The position numbers were made by a program, and so were the translations under genes. A stretch of DNA of 22,032 bases from Planctomycetaceae bacterium (GTDB taxonomy: Bacteria; Planctomycetota; Planctomycetia; Planctomycetales; Planctomycetaceae), in the NCBI GenBank assembly GCA_015487825.1, contig WFOZ01000660.1, forward strand, positions 1 through 22,032. The letters run 5' to 3'. Below the pieces are notes generated by a model. The model saw nothing but the letters and a program-made list of their open reading frames with translations, was not told where the DNA came from and searched no databases. Shown here piece after piece: positions 1 to 6,458 of this stretch; positions within the stretch are counted from its first letter, which is position 1, and the number at the start of each line of letters is the position of its first letter.

Positions 1-150
1 TGCCTGTGAATCAAGTTCTTTCCAGGCAACACGAAGCTCAGCCGCCTGCCCGGCTGTTAATGCCTGTTGCAAAACAGCAAGCTGATCGTAACCGAACTCT
101 GGGGAACTTAATAATGGTTCTCGGACATCAAATTGCTCAGGAGCAATCAT
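1..150 (-). CDS. Unidentified protein, N-terminal 50 residues only
   Basis: An open frame runs from an ATG at 150 leftwards off the window edge with no stop. It begins MIAPEQFDVREPLL and continues with a helix-like stretch rich in Ala, Gln and Leu (LAVLQQALTAGQAAELR). A GAGGT sequence lies about 8 bases upstream of the ATG, which supports this start. The frame stays open further upstream, so a longer N-terminus is possible. It lies on the same strand as bS18, about 105 bp downstream of its stop, so the two could be co-transcribed. I do not recognise the family from this fragment. Confidence 0.5.
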   Translation of the reverse strand, partial: MIAPEQFDVREPLLSSPEFGYDQLAVLQQALTAGQAAELRVAWKELDSQA

Positions 151-255
151 TGCACGTACCTCTGCATGAGTGAAGTAGGCCAGGCTCTGCCTGACAGGGG
201 AATGTAAATCAAATCGAAAACTCAATCAGGCACAACCTGAATGATGTGATTGATT

Positions 256-534
256 TTATTCATCAACAACGTAGGGAAGAAGCCCCATAAATCTGGCTCG
301 CAAAACAGCCCGGCGAACAGCTCTCTGGTAAATAGCAGAGGTCCCGGTTCGTCTTCTTGGCTGAATCTTGCCTTCGCGGTCGATAAGCTGGCGCAACGTC
401 TTGATGTCTTTGTAATCGACATATACCGGGCGAGGGACAACTCCCTCCGGGCAAAACCGGCATTTCAATTTTCTTTTGAGACGTGCTTTTTTCTTGCGTA
501 ATTTCCTGATATCTGACTTTGTCAACGTCGCCAT
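256..534 (-). CDS. rpsR: 30S ribosomal protein bS18
   Basis: A 92-aa small-subunit ribosomal protein that binds 16S rRNA on the platform, next to bS6. The C-terminal half carries the family signature: YVDYKD, then [20 protein letters not shown], and a basic helix ending [11 protein letters not shown]. The N-terminus is a Lys/Arg-rich tail followed by a CRFC pair. The frame is open upstream to 636, but the ATG at 534 is preceded by GAGGAAG, a good ribosome binding site about 11 bases away, and gives the normal family length. The usual neighbours bS6, single-strand binding protein and bL9 are absent, so this copy sits outside the common rpsF-rpsR-rplI arrangement. The identification is firm; only the exact start is inferred. 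Confidence 0.95.
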   Translation of the reverse strand: MATLTKSDIRKLRKKKARLKRKLKCRFCPEGVVPRPVYVDYKDIKTLRQLIDREGKIQPRRRTGTSAIYQRAVRRAVLRARFMGLLPYVVDE

Positions 535-829
535 CTGCGAATATACTTCCTCATCGTACGACAGCCGAACTGTGTCCGCCGAGCGAATATCCTGTATGCT
601 GCGGCTGTACAACAAGGATATCATGGAACAAAGCAACCACCGGATTTTCAGCGGCTACTGGATCGCTCGACCTAGAGAACCGCACAATATTGCAAAAAAC
701 AGCTCAACTTGCAAGGTAATCAGCTAAATTCTTTTAAACTTCCATTGCAAACGACAACAAATCGACGATGGCTGATGCGACGGCGAGGCAAACTATTTTT
801 TTTAAGCAAGAGACAGCAAGTCTGAAAAA

Positions 830-1108
830 TTGCGTTCCAGAATCCTGATCATTGCAGTCGTGCTGAGCTTCTTTCTGTTTTTGTCTCTAGCTGCTGTAGA
901 ATTGCTTAAATTAATCTTTCCCTTTGGCACAAATGTGGACTACGCATACGTGGCGGTTGCGATCTGTATCCTTATTGCACTTGCCCCAATTATCTTACTG
1001 ATCTACACAGCACGGCTGGTTCATTCTGATAGCCGTAACCAAACAGATATTTTTCTAAAATTTGCGAGCCGTTCGCAAAATCTTACCGTTAGTAATACAA
1101 GTCAGTAG
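830..1108 (+). CDS. Small two-helix membrane protein, unknown function
   Basis: A 92-aa frame starting at a TTG codon. It contains two clear hydrophobic segments, about residues 5-27 and 40-64, and a polar C-terminal tail of about 28 residues (HSDSRNQTD onward). The pattern predicts a small inner-membrane hairpin protein. No enzyme motif is visible. The ribosome binding site is weak (AAGCAAGAGACAGCAAG upstream), so the start is uncertain. The membrane topology and lack of strong competing frames argue that it is a real gene, but it has no recognised family. It ends just before a cluster of palindromic repeats. Confidence 0.45.
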   Translation: MRSRILIIAVVLSFFLFLSLAAVELLKLIFPFGTNVDYAYVAVAICILIALAPIILLIYTARLVHSDSRNQTDIFLKFASRSQNLTVSNTSQ

Positions 1109-1119
1109 CGGGGCTCTAA

Positions 1120-1167
1120 CTGGACGGCGTCAGGATCAACTCGTTCCCAAGCTCCTGCCTGGGAACG
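1120..1167 (+). repeat. Dispersed GTTCCCAAG palindrome, copy 1 with left flank
   Basis: The core at 1142-1167 is a near-perfect palindrome, CGTTCCCAAGC facing GCCTGGGAACG. The whole 48-bp block, including the left flank starting CTGGAC, matches 13217-13264 at 43 of 48 positions by my alignment. Conservation of the non-palindromic flank shows that a unit larger than the hairpin was copied. Related palindromes lie at 1257-1282 and, as a half copy, at 5941-5950. Confidence 0.85.
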
Positions 1168-1256
1168 CACGGCCGGGAAGGTCCTCCTTCCCCCGTGTTT
1201 TCGTTCGCTTTAGATGATTTTTAGTTCCGACGTGAAGCAGGAGCTTCATTCCCTTG
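1168..1256. repeat. Two small hairpins between the GTTCCCAAG palindromes
   Basis: The spacer between the two palindromes holds a GGAAGG/CCTTCC hairpin with a TCCT loop (about 1178-1193) and a TGAAGC/GCTTCA hairpin with an AGGA loop (about 1233-1248). Together with the flanking palindromes this makes a row of four stem-loops in about 140 bp. This looks like a composite repeat cluster and not a gene; a 68-codon minus-strand frame across it is an artefact. Confidence 0.6.
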
Positions 1257-1282
1257 CGTTCCCAAGGTGGACCTTGGGAACG
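1257..1282. repeat. Dispersed GTTCCCAAG palindrome, copy 2
   Basis: A 12-bp arm CGTTCCCAAGGT and its exact reverse complement are separated by two bases. It belongs to the same family as 1142-1167 and 13239-13264 and is followed by GAGGAAA, as is the copy at 13239. It lies just downstream of the stop of the small minus-strand gene at 1302, where the hairpin could also slow or end transcription, although there is no T-run. Confidence 0.85.
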
Positions 1283-1301
1283 AGGAAAAAATCTATCCTC
1301 G

Positions 1302-1499
1302 CTACGACACTTTTTTAGATTTGCGCCACAGGATGAGGCCACAAATCAGAAATAAAACAGGAAAAAGGAATAAACCAACAGTATAGCCAACAAATTCCTC
1401 GAAGCTCTCTGGATGTTTGGCACTATCCATGAGGTTCGAGATGGCAGTTTTTATTCCGAGTATCGTAATTGCAAAACAAACCACTGCAACAACACGCAT
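1302..1499 (-). CDS. Small two-helix membrane protein, unknown function
   Basis: A 65-aa protein with two hydrophobic segments, about residues 2-20 and 38-58, joined by an acidic loop (DSAKHPESFEEF), and ending in a basic tail (WRKSKKVS) typical of a cytoplasmic end. The ATG at 1499 is chosen because GGAGA sits six bases upstream; a TTG at 1535 would add 12 residues but has no ribosome binding site. It follows the LysR-type gene on the same strand after a gap of about 80 bp, so read-through from that gene is possible. I know no family for it. Confidence 0.5.
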   Translation of the reverse strand: MRVVAVVCFAITILGIKTAISNLMDSAKHPESFEEFVGYTVGLFLFPVLFLICGLILWRKSKKVS

Positions 1500-1576
1500 T
1501 AGTTTCTCCAGGAAAAATGTGACACGAGATAACAAAGGATACAGAAATGCAAATTGAACATCACTGCATGCTTAAT

Positions 1577-2467
1577 TCAGACGAATTGTAGCGAGTAGCT
1601 CTGCAATTCTTCAATAAACTTCTTTACCAACGGGCTTTGGTAACGGTGCTTGTGCCAGATTATTGCCAGCGTTCGGGTTGGTTTGACACCGGACATCGAA
1701 CGATAGATTCGTTTTTTTGATGAATCGACCGCTGCTGCCATTTCCGGAATGAGAGAAATCCCATGATTCAGGGCAACCATTTCCTGAGCAGTCAACAGTT
1801 GTGAACTTTCGCAGGCAATCCGAGGCAGGCAATCTCGCTGCCGGCAAAAACTGATAATCTGCTCGCCCAGGCAGTGCGTTTCATTCAGCAGGATGAAAGG
1901 TTCTTCAGAAACATCTTTCATGGTAACTCGTTTCTTTCTTGCGAAACGATGTTTTGAATTCGTCGCCAGAAGTAATTCTTCGGTGAATAACGCAGTCACA
2001 ACAAAATGATCCTGCTCGACCGGTAGCGCGAGGATACCGAGGTCAAGATCTCCTTCGAGACATCCTTTAATGGTGAATTCGGTAAAATTTTCACGAAGGA
2101 CAACCTCAGCTTTCGGAAACTGGGTCGAGAATTTTTTCAGTACCGGAGGTAATAAATAAGGAGCGATAGTCGGGATCGCCCCGACGGTAATTCGACCGGC
2201 ATCATCGTCCCGCTCCTCGGTAATCTCCCGTTTTGCCTCTTCGACAGAATCAAGAATGCAACACGCTCTTTCATAAAAAAGTCGTCCCGCATCGGTGAGG
2301 CGAATCCCGCGATTCAACCGTTCGATCAACGGTTGCCCCAATTCTTTTTCCAGCTTGATGATTTGTTGAGACAAAGAAGGCTGTGCCACCAGGCACTTTT
2401 CGGCTGCCCGCGTAAAATTTCCCATCTCTGCCACAGAAACAAAGTATTGTAACTGATGAATCTCCAT
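1577..2467 (-). CDS. oxyR: OxyR-type LysR-family peroxide sensor and regulator
   Basis: A 296-aa LysR-type transcription factor. Residues 1-60 form the winged helix-turn-helix (LQYFVSVAEMGNFTRAAEKC, then PSLSQQI); residues 90 onward form the effector domain. Cysteines at 199 and 208 sit in the contexts THCL and SFC, matching the redox pair Cys199 and Cys208 of E. coli OxyR in both spacing and number. This strongly suggests H2O2 sensing by disulfide formation. The ATG has AGGA seven bases upstream. The gene is divergent from a peroxidase and ferritin-like pair, its likely targets, and an OxyR-like operator overlaps its own start codon, which suggests autorepression. Extra cysteines at 213 and 219 are not part of the classical pair. 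Confidence 0.93.
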   Translation of the reverse strand: MEIHQLQYFVSVAEMGNFTRAAEKCLVAQPSLSQQIIKLEKELGQPLIERLNRGIRLTDAGRLFYERACCILDSVEEAKREITEERDDDAGRITVGAIPTIAPYLLPPVLKKFSTQFPKAEVVLRENFTEFTIKGCLEGDLDLGILALPVEQDHFVVTALFTEELLLATNSKHRFARKKRVTMKDVSEEPFILLNETHCLGEQIISFCRQRDCLPRIACESSQLLTAQEMVALNHGISLIPEMAAAVDSSKKRIYRSMSGVKPTRTLAIIWHKHRYQSPLVKKFIEELQSYSLQFV

Positions 2468-2513
2468 AGTTATTTCCTATCGCCCCCATAGATATTTAAT
2501 ATTTCACATATAG
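2466..2513. promoter_or_regulatory. Predicted OxyR operator, five half-sites at 11-bp spacing
   Basis: ATAG at 2466-2469, CTAT at 2477-2480, ATAG at 2488-2491, ATAT at 2499-2502 (one mismatch to CTAT) and ATAG at 2510-2513 are each separated by exactly seven bases. The known E. coli OxyR consensus is ATAG-N7-CTAT-N7-ATAG-N7-CTAT, so four successive elements match with one substitution, plus a fifth. The first element overlaps the oxyR start codon. The binding itself is inferred. Confidence 0.8.
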
Positions 2514-2553
2514 TTGAACAGAGAGTAAAATTCAACACGAAGACAGGGAATAA

Positions 2554-2591
2554 CTGATACAATAAAACCAGCGGGGGTCTCATTGTATCAG
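2554..2591. promoter_or_regulatory. Perfect 10-bp inverted repeat in the peroxidase promoter/leader
   Basis: CTGATACAAT at 2554-2563 and its exact reverse complement at 2582-2591 are separated by 18 bases. The left arm contains TACAAT (2558-2563), a good -10 candidate for the peroxidase gene, so the repeat would straddle the start of transcription. It could be a second operator or an RNA hairpin in the leader. The ribosome binding site AAGGAG follows just before the ATG at 2622. Confidence 0.55.
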
Positions 2592-2621
2592 CCCGAGCAG
2601 GACCTTTAAGGAGAGAATATT

Positions 2622-4028
2622 ATGACGAGAATAACAGTTTTATTACTTCAATTCAGCTTTGCTGCATTGATTGCAGTCGGAGCGGTGCCGGGACTACACG
2701 AAATTATTGCGCAAGATACGCCGCCTAACAGCTACGCACCGGTTGTCGCCACAGAGAGCTTCGAACAGACGGTACAACGGATGAGCCAGGCGAAACCGAA
2801 AATTATGCAGCGACAGTTGAATCTGCTCGAAAAACGATACGATTTAGGTAAAAAGGCGGCTGAAAATGTCACCATGTCTCGAGGTAAGGCGGTCCAGAAA
2901 GGTGTCCGTGTTCGCTTGCCCGAGGGAGTTACCTGGGAAGATCTGTCGAAAATGTCTGTTGCAGAAATTCACAACAAAGCTCTATGGCCTAAAGGATTTC
3001 TGCCACTGCCACATCCGAATCATCCGGAAGGGGGAATGTTGTTTCCGAAATTTCATATTGATGAAATCAAGAAGCAGGAAGGTCGCGATTTAACTCGATT
3101 CGATCTTGATTACGATATTCCGGATCATTTTCTTCCCGAGTTTCCTCCTGCGATATATCTGACCACTCGCCCGGATCTGGGAGATGTTTCAAAAGGGAAA
3201 GTGATCACGAATCAGAATTATTTCGAACTGTTTAACGGAATCCTGAATCCGAAACAGATTGAAGGGGTTCGCCTGCTGGTAACTCCTTTTGCCCAACAAC
3301 AGTTTAATCACACGAGTGATCGGCGTTCACTGAAGCCGCACATTGGTGTGACCTGTTTTGACTGTCATGTTAATGGTCACACAAACGCTGCAACGCATTT
3401 AGTGGGTGATATCCGACCGCAACAATTTCGACATCGGATTGATGTCCCGTCTTTGCGAGGTGTTAATATTCAAAGGCTGTTTGGTTCACAGCGTGCACTG
3501 AAAACGATTGAGGATTTTACAGAGTTCGAACAACGGGCCGCTTACTTTGATGGCGACCCGGTTATTGCAGCCAAGAAAGGAGTGAATGTTCTGGAGCGGG
3601 CTACTCAGGTGCATGCGATGGCAGAGTTTGAAGCGATTCTCGATTTTCCACCGGCACCAAAACTTGATCTGTTTGGAAAACTGATTCCTGAAAAAGCTAC
3701 CGAAGCGGAATTACGAGGAGAGAAGATCTTCTTCGGCAAGGGGAAATGTGCAGTTTGCCACTCGGCTCCATTTTATACAGATAACCTGATGCATAACCTG
3801 AAAACAGAAAGGTTCTTCAAACCGCAAATGGTCAACGGCAGAATGGCCAGTGCAGATGGACCGATCAAAACCTTTCCATTACGAGGCATTAAAGATTCGC
3901 CGCCGTATTTGCATGATGGTCGTCTGCTGACATTGGCGGACACTGTCGAATTTTTCAACCTTGTTCTGGAATTGAAACTGACATCACAGGAAAAGGACGA
4001 CCTGGTTGCATTCATGCTTTGTCTGTAA
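2622..4028 (+). CDS. Periplasmic di-haem cytochrome c peroxidase (CcpA/MauG family)
   Basis: A 468-aa exported protein likely to reduce H2O2 to water with electrons from a small cytochrome or other donor in the periplasm. Residues 1-30 form a signal peptide. Two CXXCH haem c motifs are present, CFDCH at 245-249 and CAVCH at 376-380, and the C-terminal LRGIKDSPPYLHDGR (420-434) is typical of this superfamily. About 200 residues precede the first haem motif, longer than in classical bacterial peroxidases of about 330 aa, so the protein has an additional N-terminal region of unknown role. MauG-like oxidation of another protein is an alternative. The start has AAGGAG at a good distance. Its position opposite oxyR and before a ferritin-like gene suggests peroxide induction. 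Confidence 0.88.
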   Translation: MTRITVLLLQFSFAALIAVGAVPGLHEIIAQDTPPNSYAPVVATESFEQTVQRMSQAKPKIMQRQLNLLEKRYDLGKKAAENVTMSRGKAVQKGVRVRLPEGVTWEDLSKMSVAEIHNKALWPKGFLPLPHPNHPEGGMLFPKFHIDEIKKQEGRDLTRFDLDYDIPDHFLPEFPPAIYLTTRPDLGDVSKGKVITNQNYFELFNGILNPKQIEGVRLLVTPFAQQQFNHTSDRRSLKPHIGVTCFDCHVNGHTNAATHLVGDIRPQQFRHRIDVPSLRGVNIQRLFGSQRALKTIEDFTEFEQRAAYFDGDPVIAAKKGVNVLERATQVHAMAEFEAILDFPPAPKLDLFGKLIPEKATEAELRGEKIFFGKGKCAVCHSAPFYTDNLMHNLKTERFFKPQMVNGRMASADGPIKTFPLRGIKDSPPYLHDGRLLTLADTVEFFNLVLELKLTSQEKDDLVAFMLCL

Positions 4029-4087
4029 CAGACAAGTCCGGTTAAATTATTTCTTATTCAAACACACTATTATCAGGAGATACTATC

Positions 4088-4501
4088 ATGGCCAGTCAGG
4101 AATTACTCAATAAGTTAAACGATGCACTCAATCGTGAAGTTTCCACTTTTCTCAGATACATGTTGCAGGGAGCATCGATCAAGGGAGCGGAATGGGAATC
4201 TGTTCGTCAGATGTATTTGGCAGAGGTTGCCGATGAGGTGGGACATGCACAATATCTGGCATCAAAAATTGTCATGCTCGGCGGTACAGTCACACTGAAC
4301 CCAGATCTTACTCCGCCACCAAGGGATGTGAAGACAATGCTGCAAAATGATATCGCTCAGGAGCAGACTGATGTCGCCGGCTACACAAAACTGGCTGAAC
4401 TTGCAGAGGCGGAAGGCCTGGTTGATCTCAAAATGACGATGGAAGATCAGGCAGCCGACGAAGCTGGTCACGCAGAGCTTATGTCGAGACTTTTGGGATG
4501 A
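4088..4501 (+). CDS. Diiron ferritin-like / bacterioferritin-type protein
   Basis: A 137-aa four-helix bundle protein. The diiron ligands appear in canonical order: Glu17, Glu50 with His53 (EVGH), Glu92, then Glu125 with His128 (EAGH). Such proteins oxidise Fe(II) with H2O2 or O2 and may store the iron, which limits Fenton chemistry. At 137 aa it is shorter than standard bacterioferritin (about 158 aa), so it could be a mini-bacterioferritin or an encapsulated or DPS-related ferritin-like protein. AGGAG lies eight bases before the ATG. It follows the peroxidase by 59 bp without a terminator, and a strong terminator follows it, so the two genes are probably one transcript under OxyR control. 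Confidence 0.88.
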   Translation: MASQELLNKLNDALNREVSTFLRYMLQGASIKGAEWESVRQMYLAEVADEVGHAQYLASKIVMLGGTVTLNPDLTPPPRDVKTMLQNDIAQEQTDVAGYTKLAELAEAEGLVDLKMTMEDQAADEAGHAELMSRLLG

Positions 4502-4606
4502 TCCCGGCTGAGAAAATATGCTAACCTGGATTATAAGGAGAACCGTGAGCTAACATCCAACGGCTAATAAATGCTCCGGGCCAAAGCATCTCTCAATAAT
4601 TATATA

Positions 4607-4640
4607 CGAGCGGCGAATTCTCATTTGCCGCTCGTTTTTT
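4607..4640 (+). terminator. Rho-independent terminator after the ferritin-like gene
   Basis: The 8-bp stem CGAGCGGC (4607-4614) pairs with GCCGCTCG (4627-4634) around a 12-base loop and is followed by TTTTTT (4635-4640). It lies about 105 bp after the ferritin-like stop codon and closes the peroxide-response transcript. Confidence 0.92.
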
Positions 4641-4796
4641 GTCTCAACATCGCCTGGGTTATCAGTCAACTCACCGGTATAGCATGAAGGTATTCCTTGA
4701 GGGGTGTGGTGTAACTGTAATCCACTTCACAGAGATACTCACAATGATGTGTACGATGAAAAACTCGCTTTTCATCACCTTCCCTTCAAGTCAATA

Positions 4797-5897
4797 ATGA
4801 ATACCATGGATCATCAGACAGAAATTCCCAGCACAAAACCTCTCAGCAATGAAGTTTCTCCCGGTTTGAGTAAGCGATCTGCAACCGGGCATCTTGCCAG
4901 ATGGAGTCTTATTCTGGGGCTTTGCGCAGCATCGGCTCTGGTTATGGCATATTTTCTGGAAGAAAACAGCCAACCTGGTACCAATGGGATGTTCGCTCAG
5001 TTTGAAAAACCGAACTCTCCGTTTGAATTCGAGCACCTGACTCTCCCGCGCGAAGAAGTTTTGACAGGAGGCCCTCCCAAAGATGGCATCCCTGCTATTA
5101 CCAAGCCTCTGTTTATCAAGCCTTCTGAGGCAACTTTTTTAAAACCGGAAGATCGTGTGATAGGTCTGCGACTCGAAAATATCGAACGAGCTTATCCAAT
5201 CGCAATTCTTAATTATCACGAAATTGTGAATGACAACTTCGGAAACGTTCCTGTTGCTGTGTCGTACTGCCCATTATGCGATTCGGCTGTTGTTTTTGAT
5301 CGAAGATTGAAAACAGGCGAAAGAGAGTTCGGCGTTTCCGGATTACTGTATAACAGCAATGTGCTGATGTATGACCGGGGAGGGAATCCGGAAAGTCTGT
5401 GGTCACAGATGATGGCTCGGGGCGTTTCCGGCGAAAGTGTTGATGAGAATCTGAAAACGTTACCGCTGGAATTAACAACATGGAAGTCCTGGAAAACAAG
5501 ATATCCTGACACCGAGGTTCTCTCTGAAAAAACCGGTCATGAAAGAGATTACAGCAAGTCTCCCTACAATACATATTTTAAGAGACCGGGACTAATGTTT
5601 CCGGTAAACAAAACTGATAAGCGGCTTCCCATTAAAACTCCTGTCCTCGGTATCTGGACGGAAAAAACATCCAGAGCATATCCACTCTCAGCTTTTTCTG
5701 CGGATGAAAACAATCTAGAGCAAACGATAGGCGGACTATCCTTTACACTCCAATTCGAAAAGGAATCTCACTCTCTGCGCGTTGTTCAAGCAGATAAGGG
5801 AATTCAATACGCCTACTCTCTGTGGTTTGCCTGGTATGCATTTCATCCCGATACTGATCTCTATTCTAGCAATCCCAAAATAAGTATCCCGAAATAG
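4797..5897 (+). CDS. Membrane-anchored DUF3179 protein
   Basis: A 366-aa protein of the DUF3179 family, common in planctomycetes, archaea and some marine bacteria and without an established function. After a polar N-terminus there is one membrane segment at about residues 35-54, so the bulk should lie outside the membrane. The family signature is clear: ERAYPIAILNYHEIVND, then VAVSYCPLCDSAVVF with Cys158 and Cys161, VSGLLYNSNVLMYDR, and the SLW region. The CPLC pair could bind metal or be redox-active; this is inference. The frame is open upstream to 4704, but that extension has little character. No good ribosome binding site supports the ATG at 4797 or that at 4806, so the start is uncertain. 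It stands alone between the terminator at 4607-4640 and a repeat-filled gap. Confidence 0.85.
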   Translation: MNTMDHQTEIPSTKPLSNEVSPGLSKRSATGHLARWSLILGLCAASALVMAYFLEENSQPGTNGMFAQFEKPNSPFEFEHLTLPREEVLTGGPPKDGIPAITKPLFIKPSEATFLKPEDRVIGLRLENIERAYPIAILNYHEIVNDNFGNVPVAVSYCPLCDSAVVFDRRLKTGEREFGVSGLLYNSNVLMYDRGGNPESLWSQMMARGVSGESVDENLKTLPLELTTWKSWKTRYPDTEVLSEKTGHERDYSKSPYNTYFKRPGLMFPVNKTDKRLPIKTPVLGIWTEKTSRAYPLSAFSADENNLEQTIGGLSFTLQFEKESHSLRVVQADKGIQYAYSLWFAWYAFHPDTDLYSSNPKISIPK

Positions 5898-5940
5898 CTT
5901 CCCGGTTCTCGTATTGCTCCCTGTATTACTAATAGTTCCT

Positions 5941-5950
5941 CGTTCCCAAG
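5941..5950. repeat. Half copy of the GTTCCCAAG palindrome
   Basis: CGTTCCCAAG preceded by TCCT matches the left arm of the family seen at 1142, 1257 and 13239. No right arm follows; instead the sequence continues CTGGACGGCATGGGGACAAG. It appears to be a broken or rearranged copy just downstream of the DUF3179 gene. Confidence 0.5.
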
Positions 5951-6007
5951 CTGGACGGCATGGGGACAAGTTGAATCATTCATCACACCTTCGATTTTTA
6001 AGTTTGT

Positions 6008-6177
6008 TGCAGGATGGCGTGCTTGCCCCCATCTTCGCGTGCCGAGTTGCGTTCAATGAAAAATAGAGAGTAAATCTGTTATCATTGTGCCATTGATACA
6101 CCGGCATGGGACTGATACGGCATTAGATTCATAATAGTGGAAACCGAATTTGATGGGTGCAAGCACGCCATCCTACA
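6008..6177. repeat. 170-bp inverted-repeat (MITE-like) element
   Basis: The ends at 6008-6033 and 6152-6177 are inverted copies of each other: 24 of 26 bases match, including AGGATGGCGTGCTTGC. The 118 bp between them has no coding frame. The arrangement resembles a small non-autonomous mobile element or a long paired RNA. No clear target-site duplication is visible at the edges. Confidence 0.75.
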
Positions 6178-6458
6178 GTTTGAAATGAAGTTTCCAAAAG
6201 AAAAATTCGTGTTAATTGGTCTCTATTCGTAGTTCAAATCCCTGTTTGGTTGCGGCACTGCCGCGCTGTGTTATTCGTATAATTATCCTTCCATCAGAAA
6301 ACGGAATCCTGTTTCAGGGCTATTGCTTAACAGTCGGCGGAATAATATTTGACTTGCTCCCTTCTCATCACACCTGTTGAGCTTATAATATCTGCTGGAG
6401 AGGTTGTTGGAACGACAACAGCAGGCAAAAAATTTTACGCAACAGGCAATACACATCT

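Larger units (their letters stand above)
5898..6458. other. Gene-free gap between DUF3179 and the exporter operon
   Basis: This 561-bp stretch has no credible coding frame. It holds a half GTTCCCAAG palindrome, the 170-bp inverted-repeat element at 6008-6177, and about 280 bp upstream of the exporter operon that must include its promoter. TATAAT-like hexamers occur at 6278-6283 and 6384-6389, but neither has a properly spaced -35 box. Confidence 0.6.

Noticed and set aside
1136..1342. 68-codon minus-strand frame
   Set aside because: It is made of the palindromic repeat cluster and overlaps the end of a better-supported small gene.
6278..6389. TATAAT hexamers at 6278 and 6384 as promoters of the exporter operon
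   Set aside because: The nearest -35-like boxes are 22 and 29 bases away, outside the normal spacing.
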